DNA of 23,894 bases from Anaerolineae bacterium CG2_30_64_16 (GCA_001871755.1 MNXL01000150.1:1-23894), one strand, 5' to 3'. Positions 9,301 to 15,144 are shown, counted from the stretch's first letter. Notes: generated from the letters alone by a model not told the origin. Made by a program: numbers and translations.

Positions 9301-10319
9301 GGACCGCCTGGTTGGTGCAATCCGAAATCTGAAATCTGAAATCCGAAATCGGCAGAGCCATACGCCGCCTGCACGATGCGCCACGCGTAGACCAGACTGG
9401 CGTCGTCACCGCCGGAGCGGTCGTGGCTGGCGGACCCGTCGAGGGTGATCGCGCCGCCATCCCAGCTCAGGTTGACCTGGTCGGGCCCGGCGTCGGCGTG
9501 GGGCGTGTCGGGGTTGTAGACGACGGTGAGCTTGGGCCGCAGGCTGGGGTCGTCGACCGCCTGGCTGGAGACGAAGTCGCGCCAGTCGAGGTGATCATCT
9601 TCGTAGCCGGTCGCGTCGCGCAGCACTATTCCGTAGTTGGGCAGGTCCGCGCGCACCCAGGCCTGCACCAGCGCGGTGACGTCCCACGCGTACCAGCCCG
9701 CGTTGATCACATCCGCGTAGCTTTCGGCCGCGGCCGCGTAGTCGATGCCCGCGGCCATCCCGCGCTCGGCCCAGGGGACGTCCGATCCGGCGCCGAAAAC
9801 CAGGAACGCGTAGTCGCCCGTGGCGCCGTGTTTGCCCGGCCCGTCGATGGGCGACGCGACCTGGTTGCCTTCGTCCCAGTCGGTCAGCACGCGGAAGAGG
9901 CGGATGCGACGGGCGAAGTCACGGGCGCCGCTGTCGCTGGACTCGGTGGTGTTGTAGAGCGAGAGGGTGGCGGAGAGCACGGCGCTGTTGGCGGGGATGT
10001 CGCCCAGGTCCCAGCGCAACAGAGGGTTGTCGCCCGCGTCGCGGCTCAGCGTCAGGACCGGGTTCTGGCCGTAGTTGACCGTAAACTGGGGAGGCGCGTC
10101 CCAGTCCTCGGTGCTGACCCAGGTGTCGCGCACACCGGTGTAGCCGGCCAGCCCTTGCTGGAAAACGCGCGTCTGCTCTCCGGCCGGGTTCGCGGCCCGG
10201 GCCGTGATCAGCGGGAGCCAGGTGGGGCCGGCTGCGCACGCCCGCGCGGGGTAGAGCAGGCTGAGGAGCAGCAGCCCGCTCCAGAAAATCCAACCGAGTG
10301 ATCCGTCGCGTGGTTTCAT
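6303..10319 (-). CDS. Secreted heparinase II/III-like polysaccharide lyase, multidomain
   Basis: With the chosen start (MKPRDG, GGAGG 7 nt upstream) the protein has 1338 residues. Layout: signal peptide 1-29 (hydrophobic WIFWSGLLLLSLLYP, ARACAA cleavage region); WLPLI at 34-38; a DNRLRE-type carbohydrate-associated beta domain at about 50-270 (LLRWDLGDIPANSAVLSATL, FVSSQAVDDPSLRPKLTVVY); a PKD/Ig-like domain at about 275-385; an alpha/alpha-barrel at about 395-690 (HPRIYLTPDRL); and a heparinase II/III-like beta domain with GDHFSYHQHYDQNSF (His734, His738, His740, Tyr741). The C-terminus (1235-1338) is Fn3-like. The family cleaves uronic-acid glycans by beta-elimination; the substrate is unknown. 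Three in-frame repeat-derived segments (324-351, 889-946, 1128-1164) interrupt linker positions. A good promoter lies at 10438-10466. Confidence 0.85.
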   Translation of the reverse strand: MKPRDGSLGWIFWSGLLLLSLLYPARACAAGPTWLPLITARAANPAGEQTRVFQQGLAGYTGVRDTWVSTEDWDAPPQFTVNYGQNPVLTLSRDAGDNPLLRWDLGDIPANSAVLSATLSLYNTTESSDSGARDFARRIRLFRVLTDWDEGNQVASPIDGPGKHGATGDYAFLVFGAGSDVPWAERGMAAGIDYAAAAESYADVINAGWYAWDVTALVQAWVRADLPNYGIVLRDATGYEDDHLDWRDFVSSQAVDDPSLRPKLTVVYNPDTPHADAGPDQVNLSWDGGAITLDGSASHDRSGGDDASLVYAWRIVQAAYGSADFGFQISDFGLHQPGGPQSAIRNPQSAIVPFTPDAAGEWEIELTVTNNVGASASDRVHLRLLSIPATHPRIYLTPDRLTALRARAVSGNGRWTQLVAEADDSDGEMGARALVGVITGQATYCDDAISAALALAADPDDYSTRTGDIAVVYDWCYARLSAGQRTAFIDYFNTWGDDQPKDSDSPGWGNYWPRWGYSYALAGLATYGENPRAIEWLDEFRYRRYRDIDLALLDQIADGGAWPEGIVYDWIANWPRVKAIAAWRTVTGEDLFASTTWFQERLGFLLLRQWPGYAEQWDVPYHPYPSIGDAERDRGSMANYGRIMSLILIDRFPTEPLARQLQAYLATPPADDTQSFLYHEEFLWFNPSQGADPPTLLTHYAVGAGTLLMRSGWPAGAADTDPTATYLTFQAGDHFSYHQHYDQNSFTLFKRGDLALDSGVYSGDGLSDHDINYYVRTIAHNTLIVYNPTEDFQYARPDAYSNDGGQRAPYPASRGPEDIVYFDEHLTHYDTGDMLRFEDTPFYTYALGDATNAYNNPTYNQAMDSWLTGNIAKVSRFHREFVYLRPVADGGWQMADGGWQMADGGWQMADGEWQMAHDQYPIPDARYPIANGQSPIPNPQSPAANDPQPDYVVLFDRVAVTQPAFSGQNTKLLFHVLNQPAVNGTPAVISPGETLYTGADLATAIAGDGKLFVKTLLPAARNLRVVGGRDVKAFWVFDDNYDWQWDPDEPQPRPINDFEEMPYGEWRLELEPADTALTHTFLTVLYPAAATTPAMPATTLVTGSGLAGAHIADPGLNRLVLFSEAAPDLTPQPPSLQGKGESSPPLAGEGPGERSALLAGERSEILTYSFTPTATTLHLLVDLPAGARYELTAALNAGVQTVTLTPDAGGAYQVSGQGVLSFMLASTPAAATAAVVSITADGNDARLTWVHNPSNVAYQVWRGADPEFAPGDGDPETTRRANLAPPLIGATMTYTDPAALGDVETNYFDLVRALNAAGAWADSNRVGEFDFPLSPGAQ
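6828..6938 (-). repeat. In-frame palindromic repeat element inside the lyase gene (family C)
   Basis: Two perfect hairpins back to back: CCCCTCCCCT/AGGGGAGGGG (6870-6892, loop GCG) and CCCCCTTCCCT/AGGGAAGGGGG (6899-6923, loop TGT). On the gene's strand it reads LTPQPPSLQGKGE, then PPLAGEGPGERS (residues about 1128-1164). That is a low-complexity peptide unlike the flanking domain, and the frame is kept. Confidence 0.8.
7482..7655 (-). repeat. In-frame heptamer arrays inside the lyase gene (family A)
   Basis: Two kinds of degenerate heptamer arrays lie side by side: GGGGATT units at about 7494-7523, then (after a less regular stretch to about 7572) GCCATCC/GCCATCT units to about 7660. Three heptamers make 21 nt, so the protein shows a seven-residue repeat, WQMADGG, three times, then PIPDARYPIANGQSPIPNPQ (residues about 889-946). 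The reading frame is preserved across the whole block. Confidence 0.9.
9267..9350 (-). repeat. In-frame heptamer arrays inside the lyase gene (family B)
   Basis: About four GGATTGC units (from 9268) face about four TGAAATC/CGAAATC units (to about 9350), with a short non-repeat centre. The translated stretch DFGFQISDFGLHQPGGPQSA, then IRNPQSAI (residues 324-351), splits the Ig/PKD-like domain. About 84 nt, so the frame is conserved. Confidence 0.85.
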
Positions 10320-10437
10320 GGTGCGACCTCCGATCGCTGGCGCCTCTTGCTCATCTGAGGGTGTCTGACTGCCGAAGCGGGCGGATGCCCCGCGAAGGCT
10401 CGGCCGTTTCCCTGGTGGTTTCAGAAGCTGCGCGTTC

Positions 10438-10466
10438 AGTATGACGCGCTTTGGCCTACTTGTCAA
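10438..10466 (-). promoter_or_regulatory. Promoter of the lyase-lipoprotein operon
   Basis: On the minus strand there is a perfect -35 TTGACA (10466-10461), 17 nt, then CATACT as -10 (10443-10438). The predicted start of transcription near 10431 leaves a leader of about 110 nt before the ATG at 10319. Confidence 0.7.
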
Positions 10467-10573
10467 CTCATATTCGCAAGGGCGCTATGCAGACACCCAA
10501 AAGATGAAGGCATCGATCTGACCATCAAGGCTGAGAGATTGGCGACTCCGAATCCTTCACCGTGCGCCAGATG

Positions 10574-10582
10574 TGGTATAAT
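10574..10582 (+). promoter_or_regulatory. Extended -10 promoter for the small gene and chimeric gene
   Basis: A perfect TATAAT (10577-10582) is preceded directly by TGG, an extended -10. The -35 is weak (TTCACC at 10556-10561, 15-nt spacing). Transcription would start near 10589, which rules out the ATG at 10588 as start of the next gene. Confidence 0.65.
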
Positions 10583-10629
10583 TCTCTTTGCAAAGTGATG
10601 CCCGAATCAGCGTTCCCAGGAGAAACCAG

Positions 10630-10923
10630 ATGTCAGACACGACCATGATTTTACCCAAAGAGACGGCCCAGTATTCAACCATGAACGCGGCGGATGCCCG
10701 GGCCTATATCGAACGGTGGCGGGAAGTGGAACGCGTCGAACGGCTGGAAGCGCAAGCGCCCAGTGTTCAAGAGCGCTGGCAACAGTTGAATACGCTGGTT
10801 GGACTGGCCCACGCGCTTGGATTGTTTTCAGGGGCCGTAGAGGACCAGGAAGAAGCCGTATGGCAACGGTGGGCCATTCTCAGCCGGATAGGAAGCCATG
10901 ACCGAAAGCACACCATCTCTTAA
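10630..10923 (+). CDS. Small hypothetical protein paired with nucleotidyltransferase-like gene
   Basis: A 97-residue soluble protein starting MSDTTMILPKETAQY; AGGAGA at 10618-10623 fixes this start. The body is helical and charged (NAADARAYIERWREVERVER at 18-37, then ERWQQLNTLVGLAHALG, EDQEEAVWQRWAILSRI). I do not know a named family. My impression is that such short helical proteins with a W-rich RERWxxL end often precede AbiEii-like nucleotidyltransferase genes. It overlaps the next gene by 26 nt, implying coupled translation. A role as partner or antitoxin-like subunit is inference only. Confidence 0.7.
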   Translation: MSDTTMILPKETAQYSTMNAADARAYIERWREVERVERLEAQAPSVQERWQQLNTLVGLAHALGLFSGAVEDQEEAVWQRWAILSRIGSHDRKHTIS

Positions 10924-11626
10924 AACGCTATTTGCTCCCTTGGCAGCTCTGCAACGTCTGCTTGATCATTACGAGGGCAGGGCGGTTATTATCGGCGGGA
11001 TCGCCGCCAGTCTGCTGGGAACACCCCGCCTCACGGCCGATCTGGATGCCCTGGTGCTTTTGTCCATAGATGCCCTGCCTGAACTGTTGGCGACGGCGAA
11101 GGCAGAAGGATTGATCGAACGAATTTCCAATCCCGAAGCCTTTGCACGGCGGGAGACCACCTCCCACGCGATGACCGCCAGCCTCGGTCCCAACGCGCTG
11201 GAGCTGACCCCTGACGATCTGCGGGCACTGCTGGCCTCTCGCCGCGGCCGCGTGAAGAGCATCCTGCTCGACCAGTCGGTGATCGCGGGGATCGGCAACG
11301 CCTACATCCACGACATCCTGTTTCTGGCCCGCGTCCACCCTTTGCGCATAGCCAACAGTCTGAGCAGCGAGGAGGTGGAAGCCTTGTGGCGGGCTATTCG
11401 CGCTGGCCTGCAGCCGAGCATCGACAAAGGTGGCGCGTTCTACGAAAAGGATCTGCATGGACGGCCGGGCGGGTTCACGATGGACGACGTCCTGATCGGT
11501 TACAAGGAGGGGCAGTCCTGCCCGGCGTGCGGCGCGCCGATCGAGAAGAGCAAGACCGGCAGCACGAGCAGTTTCATTTGCGCGCGGTGTCAGCCAGCGC
11601 GCGGTGGGGGGAGCGCGGTCGAATGA
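10898..11626 (+). CDS. Chimera: nucleotidyltransferase-like N-terminus fused to Fpg/Nei glycosylase C-terminal half
   Basis: The 242-residue product joins two unrelated halves. Residues about 27-85 (VIIGGIAASLLGTPRLTADL, D50) match the N-terminal core of polymerase-beta-type nucleotidyltransferases of the AbiEii kind: GG at 33-34 and Asp48/Asp50 in TADLD. From about residue 95 the protein is the C-terminal half of a Fpg/Nei DNA glycosylase: LTPDDLRALLASRRGRVKSI, then the helix-two-turn-helix GIGNAYIHDILF (131-142), and a zinc finger with Cys208, Cys211, Cys228, Cys231 (CX2C-X16-CX2C). The catalytic N-terminal proline domain of Fpg is absent, as is the rest of the nucleotidyltransferase. By my alignment the zinc-finger Arg used for flipped-base binding in E. 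coli MutM is a Thr here. The junction is near nt 11171. It could be a deletion-born pseudogene, a real fusion, or an assembly join. Confidence 0.75.
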   Translation: MTESTPSLKTLFAPLAALQRLLDHYEGRAVIIGGIAASLLGTPRLTADLDALVLLSIDALPELLATAKAEGLIERISNPEAFARRETTSHAMTASLGPNALELTPDDLRALLASRRGRVKSILLDQSVIAGIGNAYIHDILFLARVHPLRIANSLSSEEVEALWRAIRAGLQPSIDKGGAFYEKDLHGRPGGFTMDDVLIGYKEGQSCPACGAPIEKSKTGSTSSFICARCQPARGGGSAVE

Positions 11627-11635
11627 GGACCCCGC

Positions 11636-11693
11636 CCCGGAGCTGAAGCTGCCGGGCTACGAAGCAACGCCCCGTGAACGGGGCTGAGGCGGG
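11636..11693. repeat. 58-bp palindromic repeat, copy A
   Basis: Contains an imperfect hairpin (CCCGGAGCT / AGCTGCCGGG, one bulge) and a perfect hairpin GCCCCG-TGAA-CGGGGC at 11669-11684. It is 56/58 identical to copy B at 11741. Confidence 0.85.
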
Positions 11694-11740
11694 GGCTGGG
11701 TTGGGTTGATCCGGGTGGGCGGATGGGGCATGTTTGGCCG

Positions 11741-11798
11741 CCCGGAGCTGAAGCTGCCGGGCTACGGAGCAGCGCCCCGTGAACGGGGCTGAGGCGGG
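11741..11798. repeat. 58-bp palindromic repeat, copy B
   Basis: Direct copy of the element at 11636 with two substitutions (ACGAAGCAAC versus ACGGAGCAGC). The same perfect hairpin is at 11774-11789. The period between copies is 105 nt. Confidence 0.85.
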
Positions 11799-11834
11799 TG
11801 ATGGTCTTTGCATGATGATCCCGGTGATCGGTCA

Positions 11835-11890
11835 TTCCCGTGGAAGCGGGAACCAGGCCGGGACAACTGGACACCCGCTTTCGCGGGTGT
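11835..11890. repeat. RS3-like double-hairpin extragenic repeat
   Basis: First hairpin TTCCCG/CGGGAA (11835-11840/11847-11852). Second hairpin is a perfect 8-bp stem ACACCCGC/GCGGGTGT (11871-11878/11883-11890) with loop TTTC. It resembles the widespread ATTCCCGC...GCGGGAAT class (neisserial RS3-type). It ends 3 nt before the ribosome binding site of the dipeptidase gene. Confidence 0.7.
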
Positions 11891-11905
11891 GACGAGAGGA
11901 ATGAC

Positions 11906-13270
11906 ATGGACTTCCAGAGATTTGATGCTTATGTGGACGCGCACGCGACTGAGTATCTGGCCAAACTGACCGGGCTCGCCCGCATCCCCAGCATCGCGGC
12001 CGAAGGCGGGCCGGCGATGGACGATGCGGCGGCCGCGGTGGTGGCGCTGTGCGCCTGGGCCGGGGTGCAGGCCGAGCAGATTCCCACGGAAGACGGGCCG
12101 CCGATCATCCTGGGTCGGACGGAAGATGGCGCGCGGAGCCTGCTGATCTACAACCACTACGACGTCCAGCCGCCCGATCCGCTGGATGCCTGGACCACAC
12201 CGCCGTTCGAGCCGGCCGTGCGCGCTGGCGTGCTCTACGGCCGCGGCGTGGCCGACAACAAGGGCAACCTGGTGGCTCGCCTGGCTGCGGCCCGCGCGTA
12301 TCGTGAGACGCTTGGTCCGCTGCCACTGCGGCTTCTTTTCGTGCTGGAGGGAGAAGAGGAGGTCGGCAGTCCACACCTGGCGAGCTTTGCCGAGGCCCAC
12401 GCCGATCTTCTGCGCGGCATGGACGGCTGCATCTGGGAATCCGGCTACAAAGACGAAGCCGACCGGCAGACGATCTCGTTGGGCCTGAAAGGGGTCCTCT
12501 CGCTGGAGCTGCACGTGCGCACCGCGGCCAGCGACGCGCACTCGGGCAACGGCGGCCTCTACCCCAACGCGGCCTGGCGGCTGGTGGAAGCGCTGAGCAC
12601 GCTGCGTGCCCCGGACGGGCAGGTGACGGTGGACGGCTTCCTGGATCGTGTCCGGCCGCCGACTGACAGGGAGATGGCGATGCTGGCTCGCATCCCGTTC
12701 GACGCGGCGGCCATCCAGCGCTCCCTGGGTATGAGTGGTTTTTTGGGCGGATTGACGGGCATCGCGGCGTTGCGGCGGTTGATCTTCGAGCCGACCTGCA
12801 CCATCAACGGCATTTTGGGCGGCTACACTGGCCCCGGCTCCAAGACCGTGATCCCGGCCCGCGCCATGGCCAAGCTCGACCTGCGGCTGGCGCCCGACCA
12901 GACCCCGGAGATCGCATTGGAGTTGGTGCGTGCGCACCTGACGCGACGCGGATTCACCGACGTTTCCGTGATCGAGAGCGAGGGCGGCCTCATGCCGGCG
13001 CGTTCAGATCCGGGCGCGGCGATCGTGCGTGCGGCCGTGGCAGCGCTGGCTGAGGTGCATGGCGAGGAGCCGATCGTGTTCCCTTCCGCGGCCGGCAGCG
13101 GCCCCATGTATCAGTTGTGCCAGGCCTACGGCATCCCTGCGGTCTTGTGCGGTGTCGGGTGGGCCAACAGCCGGACGCACGCGCCCGACGAAAGCATCCG
13201 GGTCGCCGATTTTGTGGAGGGGATCAAGGCGATGGGGCGGATCTACGGGCGGTTCGCGCAGGCCGAGTGA
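11906..13270 (+). CDS. M20 family metallopeptidase, dipeptidase type
   Basis: A 454-residue cytosolic zinc dipeptidase of the M20 family (carnosinase/beta-Ala-dipeptidase-like). Metal and catalytic motifs: NHYDVQPPDP (His84, Asp86), GRGVADNKGN (Asp117), EGEEEVGSP (148-156, general-base Glu plus metal Glu), and TINGILGGYTGPGSKTVIP with the lid/dimerisation domain in between (SDAHSGNGGLYPNAAW). A late His in the THAPDES segment completes the set. Length is normal for the family. The start is placed at MDFQRF because GAGAGGA lies 5 nt upstream; the longer frame would translate the RS3-like repeat. No partner gene is adjacent. Confidence 0.93.
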   Translation: MDFQRFDAYVDAHATEYLAKLTGLARIPSIAAEGGPAMDDAAAAVVALCAWAGVQAEQIPTEDGPPIILGRTEDGARSLLIYNHYDVQPPDPLDAWTTPPFEPAVRAGVLYGRGVADNKGNLVARLAAARAYRETLGPLPLRLLFVLEGEEEVGSPHLASFAEAHADLLRGMDGCIWESGYKDEADRQTISLGLKGVLSLELHVRTAASDAHSGNGGLYPNAAWRLVEALSTLRAPDGQVTVDGFLDRVRPPTDREMAMLARIPFDAAAIQRSLGMSGFLGGLTGIAALRRLIFEPTCTINGILGGYTGPGSKTVIPARAMAKLDLRLAPDQTPEIALELVRAHLTRRGFTDVSVIESEGGLMPARSDPGAAIVRAAVAALAEVHGEEPIVFPSAAGSGPMYQLCQAYGIPAVLCGVGWANSRTHAPDESIRVADFVEGIKAMGRIYGRFAQAE

Positions 13271-13318
13271 CCGGGAGACGTGTTTCGTGTTGCGCAGGGC
13301 GTACTTCCGTTCGTTTGG

Positions 13319-13699
13319 CTATTTGAGCCCCAGGTTGTACTTGAGGGCCTTATCCACCTCGTCCAGCTTACTGGAGCCGAGCTGCCCGATCGGCCGGACT
13401 GCCGCCTCTCCCAACGGTGGGCGCAGGCGGGACCCCGGACCGCTTTGCTGGATAGTGGCGATCTGAGCACAGTTGACGGCGCTCCGCTCCGGTAGTCCGC
13501 TCTCTTGGGGTTCGACGGTCACCACAAATGGATAGCGTTGTGGTGGCAGAGATCGCGTGATGGCGACCACGACCGTCGTGGGGCTGTAGCGATTGCCCAC
13601 ATCGTTCTGGACGACCAGCGCGGGACGCAGGCCGCCTTGTTCGCTGCCTTTGACAGGATCGAACTCAACCCAGTAGATTTCTCCGCGTCTAACCGGCAT
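13319..13699 (-). CDS. Type II toxin, MazF/PemK endoribonuclease family
   Basis: A 126-residue protein with the PemK/MazF fold signatures RRGEIYWVEFDPVKGSEQGG (4-23), LRPALVVQND (24-33), the TTVVVAITRS strand, and SAVNCAQIATI. These toxins cut RNA at short specific sequences and are held inactive by the upstream antitoxin. Arg25 and the Thr/Ser of the VVAIT strand occupy the expected catalytic positions. The ATG overlaps the antitoxin stop by 11 nt, the usual coupled arrangement. It is convergent with the M20 gene, 48 nt apart. Confidence 0.92.
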   Translation of the reverse strand: MPVRRGEIYWVEFDPVKGSEQGGLRPALVVQNDVGNRYSPTTVVVAITRSLPPQRYPFVVTVEPQESGLPERSAVNCAQIATIQQSGPGSRLRPPLGEAAVRPIGQLGSSKLDEVDKALKYNLGLK

Positions 13700-13943
13700 G
13701 GCTTACCGCCTCGGCCACCGCGCGGGAGCTGGCGGCCGCGAACTCCTGGGCTTCCTGGGCGTAATAGCGATAGCCCTCGGCCGCCAGGCGTTCCTCTTCC
13801 ATCGCTCTGGCCTGTGCCAGAGCTCGGCTCACGACCTGGCTCCGGCTCAGGTGCAACTGCTCGGCCAGGTAGTCGGCGTACTCGACCAACTCGCCAGGCA
13901 GTGAGATAGTTATTTTGCGGATCGATGCGTTCAGAGCAGACAT
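13689..13943 (-). CDS. Ribbon-helix-helix antitoxin (partner of MazF/PemK)
   Basis: An 84-residue protein. Residues about 8-45 (IRKITISLPGELVEYADYLA, then EQLHLSRSQVVSRAL) form a CopG/MetJ-type ribbon-helix-helix that would bind its own promoter. The remaining acidic/helical tail (ARAMEEERLAAEGYRYYAQE) is the expected toxin-neutralising part. GGAGG lies 8 nt before the ATG. A promoter sits at 13982-14010. Confidence 0.9.
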   Translation of the reverse strand: MSALNASIRKITISLPGELVEYADYLAEQLHLSRSQVVSRALAQARAMEEERLAAEGYRYYAQEAQEFAAASSRAVAEAVSHAG

Positions 13944-13981
13944 GCAAGACCTCCGGAGAAAGCCTGGAATCCGATGTCCGT

Positions 13982-14010
13982 AGTGTACAGCGCCGGTGGA
14001 TGGCTGTCAA
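13982..14010 (-). promoter_or_regulatory. Toxin-antitoxin promoter
   Basis: On the minus strand: TTGACA (14010-14005), exactly 17 nt, TACACT (13987-13982). Two interrupted palindromes lie just upstream, TACCA-AC-TGGTA (14015-14026) and GCCAG-T-CTGGC (14028-14038). They are possible operators for the ribbon-helix-helix antitoxin. Confidence 0.75.
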
Positions 14011-14074
14011 GTCATACCAACTGGTAAGCCAGTCTGGCCGAATCCACCGGTCAGCAGAGTCCGCGATAGCGTAA

Positions 14075-14103
14075 TTGACCGTTCGGGCTAGTTGTGCTAC
14101 ACT
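14075..14103 (+). promoter_or_regulatory. panBp: pan operon promoter
   Basis: TTGACC (14075-14080), 17 nt, then TACACT (14098-14103) with TGC directly upstream as extended -10. Transcription would start near 14110, leaving a leader of about 180 nt before panB. It is arranged back to back with the toxin-antitoxin promoter, the two -35 boxes being 64 nt apart. Confidence 0.75.
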
Positions 14104-14108
14104 CCTTT

Positions 14109-14275
14109 CGCCACCGACCTGCTTTGGCGGTGAGCCAGTCGATGTACCGGGAACAATCCAGTCGCTTGGATCGCGATGGCGACCGAGACGGCAGCATACG
14201 GATGATGCTGGGCCCGATGGTCCTGGCGTCGCGTTCGCGTTGCTCTGCCCTCCGGTTTGCCGGGGGGCTTTTTCA
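14109..14275 (+). ncRNA. Structured panB leader, candidate pan-motif RNA/attenuator
   Basis: The leader between promoter and panB contains mutually exclusive stems CGCCA/TGGCG (14109-14113/14125-14129) or CACCG/CGGTG (14112-14116/14128-14132). It also has TCCA/TGGA (14157-14170), TCGC/GCGA (14171-14182), and CAGCAT/ATGCTG (14192-14197/14205-14210). It ends in a 9-bp intrinsic terminator at 14247-14273. A structured RNA called the pan motif is known upstream of panB, panC and panD genes in Chloroflexi, Firmicutes and Deltaproteobacteria, which fits this place exactly. I cannot confirm membership by eye. The terminator directly before the ribosome binding site argues for transcriptional control of the whole operon. 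Confidence 0.6.
14247..14273 (+). terminator. Intrinsic terminator/attenuator before panB
   Basis: Stem GCCCTCCGG / CCGGGGGGC (14247-14255/14260-14268, one T-G pair), loop TTTG, followed by five T (14269-14273). It lies only 6 nt before the panB GGAGG site, so it must be regulated for panB to be expressed. Confidence 0.85.
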
Positions 14276-14289
14276 TTGCGGAGGCGCGC

Positions 14290-15144
14290 ATGTCACGCAA
14301 AAAGGTCACGATTTTGACGCTGCAAGAGAAGAAGAATCAGGGCGAGCCGATCACGATGGTCACCGCGTACGACTTCCCCAGCGCGTTGGCCGCGGACCGG
14401 GCCGGCATCGACAGCGTCCTGGTAGGTGATTCGCTGGGCATGGTCGTGCTGGGCTACGATTCCACGGTGCCGGTGACGATGGATGAGATGTTGCATCATT
14501 GTCGGGCCGTGCGCCGCGGCGCGCAATACGCGTACTTGATCGGCGATATGCCGTTCATGTCCTATCAGGCCGACCGGGCCGAGGCGGTGCGCAACGCGGG
14601 GCGGTTTCTCAAAGAGGCCGACATGGATGCGGTCAAGCTGGAGGGCGGCCGCGCGATGGCCGACACCGTGCGGGCGATCAGCGCCGCCGGTATCACTGTG
14701 ATCGGGCACATCGGCCTGACACCCCAGTCGGTGAGCCAGCTCGGCGGCTATCGCGTGCAGGGCCGCACCGCGGCCGACGCGCAGCGACTGCTCGAAGATG
14801 CGCTGGCGCTGCAAGAGGCCGGCGCGGCGATGATCGTCCTTGAGATGACCCCGGATCGGGTGGCCGCGGAACTGTCCCGCCGGCTGCGAATCCCGACCAT
14901 CGGCATCGGGGCGGGGGCAGGTTGCGACGGCCAGGTGCTGGTGCTGCACGACATGCTGGGGATGTTCGACCGCTTCACCCCGCGCTTTGTCAAGAAGTAC
15001 GCCGATCTCTTCGGCCAGATGGGGCAGGCGCTGGCGGCCTATCGGGACGACGTGGTGCAGCGCCGCTTTCCGGGTCCAGAGCACGCCTTTCCGATGGAGG
15101 ACGCGGTGTGGGAAGAGTGGCGGGATGATGGACTGACACGGTGA
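14290..15144 (+). CDS. panB: 3-methyl-2-oxobutanoate hydroxymethyltransferase (ketopantoate hydroxymethyltransferase)
   Basis: A 284-residue cytosolic enzyme. It transfers a one-carbon unit from methylene-tetrahydrofolate to 2-oxoisovalerate, giving ketopantoate. Motifs: VTAYDFPSALAADRAGIDSV (24-43), GDSLGMV with Asp47, GDMPF with Asp86, and KLEGG with Lys116/Glu118 (Mg and substrate ligands). The IGHIGLTPQSV loop and IGIGAG near the C-terminal end of the barrel are also present. Length is near the usual 260-280 plus a short tail. GGAGG at 14280-14284 fixes the start. First gene of the pan operon. The last codons and stop (LTR-stop) are made of a TGACACGGTGAC repeat word. Confidence 0.97.
   Translation: MSRKKVTILTLQEKKNQGEPITMVTAYDFPSALAADRAGIDSVLVGDSLGMVVLGYDSTVPVTMDEMLHHCRAVRRGAQYAYLIGDMPFMSYQADRAEAVRNAGRFLKEADMDAVKLEGGRAMADTVRAISAAGITVIGHIGLTPQSVSQLGGYRVQGRTAADAQRLLEDALALQEAGAAMIVLEMTPDRVAAELSRRLRIPTIGIGAGAGCDGQVLVLHDMLGMFDRFTPRFVKKYADLFGQMGQALAAYRDDVVQRRFPGPEHAFPMEDAVWEEWRDDGLTR

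Noticed and set aside
10359..10498. GGGTGTCTG / CAGACACCC 9-bp inverted pair around the lyase promoter
   Set aside because: The arms are 122 nt apart and no function or repeat family could be linked; chance is possible.
11762..12937. Minus-strand frame of 391 codons opposite the dipeptidase
   Set aside because: Antisense of a complete M20 enzyme; no family motifs or ribosome binding site.
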